Program-made: the position numbers and the translations under genes | From: an uncultured Coriobacteriaceae bacterium | Lineage (GTDB): Bacteria; Actinomycetota; Coriobacteriia; Coriobacteriales; Atopobiaceae | Reading direction: 5' to 3' | Length of the DNA: 7,597 nucleotides | Assembly: GCA_902766805.1 (NCBI GenBank) | Contig: CACXFF010000146.1 | Location: 1 to 7,597 of the forward strand | Shown: positions 6,228-7,597 of the stretch, piece after piece | Layout: each line of letters starts with the position of its first letter | Position numbering within the stretch: the stretch's first letter is position 1 | The notes under the pieces: model-generated | What the model saw: the letters and a program-made list of their open reading frames with translations, nothing else | The model's database searches: none | What the model was told of the DNA's origin: nothing

Positions 6228-6923
6228 ATGCCAGGCACCTCAGCCAAAACCGTCGAAGTCAAGTTACGCGTCCCGGTGGAGATCGCCGCCGCGATAGAGA
6301 CCTACGCGCAGGCCCATACACATGGCAACAAGACCAAGGCGTACTTGCACTTCATCGAGGAGGGCATGTCCTCACAGGGCGAGTCCGCCCCCGCCACCAA
6401 AGCAGACCTTATGGCGGTGGCCGCGGCGCAGCAGGCGAGCATGCAGAAGCTCATTTCCTCCCAGCAGCTGCCCGCGCTCCCCTCCGCCGAGGACATCTCG
6501 GCTGCTGTCGAACAGAGCATCGAGCGCAGCGTGGACCAGCGCCTCAGTGACTCAGGTGAGTACATCGCCAGCAGCGTCGCGCGTCACATGAAGCAATACG
6601 ACAGCAGCAACCGAGAGACCATCAACGCAGCGTACCAGCGCGGCTATCTCGCCGGCAAGCAGGCCGAGGATAGGCGTGCCATGAGCGTGGCGCTCAACAT
6701 GGGCGCGCTCATGCGCACCGTCTGTGGCACACCGTTCATCCGTTCTTTCCTCATGGGGACCGACGCCGACTTCCTGAACCAGGACCTCACCGCCGAGGCG
6801 CTCATCGCTTCCATCCCCGACACCACGAGCACACAGGACGTGGCGGACGCAACTCCCGCGCCCGCTCAGCCGGCACGATCCGTGAGCGAGCTACCTAGCA
6901 TCGAAGAGGACACGTCAGAATAA
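6228..6923 (+). CDS. Ribbon-helix-helix (CopG/Arc-like) DNA-binding protein with helical C-terminal region
   Basis: Encodes 231 residues. Residues 8-47 have the RHH pattern: strand TVEVKLR (8-14), helix A from VPVEIAAAIETYAQAH, a turn at His-Gly-Asn, and helix B from NKTKAYLHFIEEGM. RHH domains dimerise and read DNA with the strand. About residues 60-190 are mostly helical and Gln/Ala/Ser/Glu-rich, with no recognised domain. The last 35 or so residues are Pro/Thr/Ser/Glu-rich and probably disordered. At 231 residues it is much longer than plain CopG-type repressors, so the extra part may oligomerise or bind a partner. ACGGAG at 6215-6220 lies 7 nt before the ATG. It stands alone with its own promoter, bracketed by GGTACACA copies, which suggests negative autoregulation. 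A plasmid or mobilisation origin is possible because such RHH proteins occur there, but no relaxase or partition ATPase is in view. Confidence 0.75.
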   Translation: MPGTSAKTVEVKLRVPVEIAAAIETYAQAHTHGNKTKAYLHFIEEGMSSQGESAPATKADLMAVAAAQQASMQKLISSQQLPALPSAEDISAAVEQSIERSVDQRLSDSGEYIASSVARHMKQYDSSNRETINAAYQRGYLAGKQAEDRRAMSVALNMGALMRTVCGTPFIRSFLMGTDADFLNQDLTAEALIASIPDTTSTQDVADATPAPAQPARSVSELPSIEEDTSE

Positions 6924-6950
6924 GTCACTTTATGATTCACGCGTATAGCT

Positions 6951-6980
6951 GCTGTGATGTTCTTATCAACAGCTTGTTTC
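6951..6980 (+). terminator. Bulged hairpin with short T-rich tail after the RHH gene
   Basis: GCTGTGAT (6951-6958) pairs with ATC-A-ACAGC (6965-6973): eight base pairs with one bulged A and a 6-nt loop. TTGTTTC follows directly. It starts 28 bases after the RHH stop codon. The stem is imperfect and the T-tract interrupted, so it is at best a moderate intrinsic terminator. Confidence 0.4.
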
Positions 6981-7008
6981 ATCCCTCGCTGTCGTATGGG
7001 GCCACAGC

Positions 7009-7014
7009 TACACT
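7009..7014 (+). promoter_or_regulatory. Weak -10 candidate (TACACT) for the pyridoxal kinase gene
   Basis: TACACT matches the -10 consensus at 4 of 6 positions, 62 bases before the ATG at 7077. No recognisable -35 lies 16-18 bp upstream. If used, transcription would begin near 7021, placing the hairpin at 7024-7039 at the extreme 5' end of the message. Confidence 0.25.
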
Positions 7015-7044
7015 AGCGATTCATCGGGCACGAGCCCGAACGCT
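7015..7044 (+). promoter_or_regulatory. GC-rich stem-loop in the leader of the pyridoxal kinase gene
   Basis: TCGGGC (7024-7029) and GCCCGA (7034-7039) pair perfectly around the 4-nt loop ACGA. Outer arms AGCG (7015-7018) and CGCT (7041-7044) can add four pairs across an asymmetric internal loop. No T-tract follows, so it is not a standard terminator. It could be a 5' stabilising hairpin, a regulator site in the DNA, or part of a small leader structure. The Shine-Dalgarno region (about 7064-7068) is outside the stem. Confidence 0.45.
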
Positions 7045-7076
7045 GGTCCATCAGTCCGCGTGAAAGGAATCGAACC

Positions 7077-7597
7077 ATGACCACATCTGACAGCGTCCGT
7101 CTCTACGAGCGCACAGGCAGCTACATCCCTCGCGTAGCTGCCGTGCACGACCTGTGCGGCTACGGTAAGTGCTCGCTGGGCGTCGCTATCCCCGTTCTGT
7201 CCGCCGCAGGCGTCGACGTGTGCCCCGTACCGACAGGCCTCTTTTCGGCACACACCAAATTCTCCGTGTTCCACATGCACGACACCACGGACATGCTTGT
7301 GCCCTACCTCGACGCCTGGAAGGAAGAAGGCATCGAGCTCGATGGCATCTATTCTGGGTTCTTGGGCGCTGCCGAGCAGGTTGCCTGCATCAAGCGTCTC
7401 TACGAGGAGCATCCCGGCGCGCTGCGCATCGTTGATCCCGTGATGGGCGATGGGGGAGTGGTGTACCAAACGTACACACCCGAGCTGTGCGCGGCCATGG
7501 GAGAGCTCGTGGATGGCGCAGACGTGCTCACACCCAACCTCACCGAGGCATCCATTCTCACAGGGATCGAATACCGGGGACAGGACGTGGACGAGGA
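7077..7597 (+). CDS. Pyridoxal/pyridoxamine kinase (PdxY/PdxK family), 3' part cut by window edge
   Basis: The first 173 residues are visible; the family is about 280-290 long. The enzyme phosphorylates pyridoxal, pyridoxamine or pyridoxine with ATP in vitamin B6 salvage, in the cytoplasm. After a short extension of about 17 residues, the ribokinase-like fold starts at RVAAVHDLCGYGKCSL. PVPTGLFSAHT (50-60) matches the substrate-side segment that reads NTVQFSNHT in E. coli PdxY. DPVMGDGG (120-127) is the conserved family motif, and TPNLTEA (152-158) corresponds to the TPNxxE signature. The catalytic Gly-Asp motif near the C-terminus is beyond the window. AAGGA at 7064-7068 lies 8 nt before the ATG. 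The gap before it contains a possible terminator and leader hairpin, so it probably starts its own unit. pdxY is the likely name, but the choice between PdxY, PdxK and a ThiD-like enzyme cannot be settled from a partial sequence. Confidence 0.9.
   Translation, partial: MTTSDSVRLYERTGSYIPRVAAVHDLCGYGKCSLGVAIPVLSAAGVDVCPVPTGLFSAHTKFSVFHMHDTTDMLVPYLDAWKEEGIELDGIYSGFLGAAEQVACIKRLYEEHPGALRIVDPVMGDGGVVYQTYTPELCAAMGELVDGADVLTPNLTEASILTGIEYRGQDVDE

Overview
The window is a high-GC bacterial chromosome segment with short intergenic gaps, GTG/ATG starts and good Shine-Dalgarno sites. The pyridoxal-kinase-like protein and the zinc-dependent phospholipase C homologue that opens with MPALITHHLFG look like those of Coriobacteriia (Olsenella/Collinsella/Atopobium group). 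That placement is an inference from protein style, not a search result. I see no rRNA, tRNA, CRISPR array, insertion sequence or phage gene.

The left half (1-4718) is one leftward two-gene unit. The upstream gene encodes a 1229-residue protein: an N-terminal GT-A-type glycosyltransferase domain of about 405 residues, then a roughly 820-residue tail. The tail is extremely acidic and low in complexity, with two better-ordered islands and a basic patch near its end. Its TGA overlaps by one base the ATG of a LytS/YpdA-type sensor histidine kinase, which runs off the left edge (343 residues visible). The long ORFs on the opposite strand here are frame shadows.

The region 4719-4982 is a divergent control region. 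It holds a perfect 6-bp inverted repeat, a cluster of ATTCAT repeats, a weak leftward -10 candidate and a 25-nt pyrimidine tract.

The right half is rightward and looks like three separate transcription units: a cytoplasmic zinc-dependent phospholipase C family protein (4983-5939), a ribbon-helix-helix DNA-binding protein with a helical C-terminal part (6228-6923), and the first 173 residues of a pyridoxal/pyridoxamine kinase (7077 to the right edge). The RHH gene has a recognisable promoter flanked by two GGTACACA copies, which suggests autoregulation. A bulged hairpin after the RHH gene may be a terminator, and a GC-rich hairpin sits in the leader of the kinase gene.

The part most worth pursuing is the coupling of a soluble glycosyltransferase with a giant acidic tail to a LytS-type sensor kinase. 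I do not recognise this pairing as a described system.
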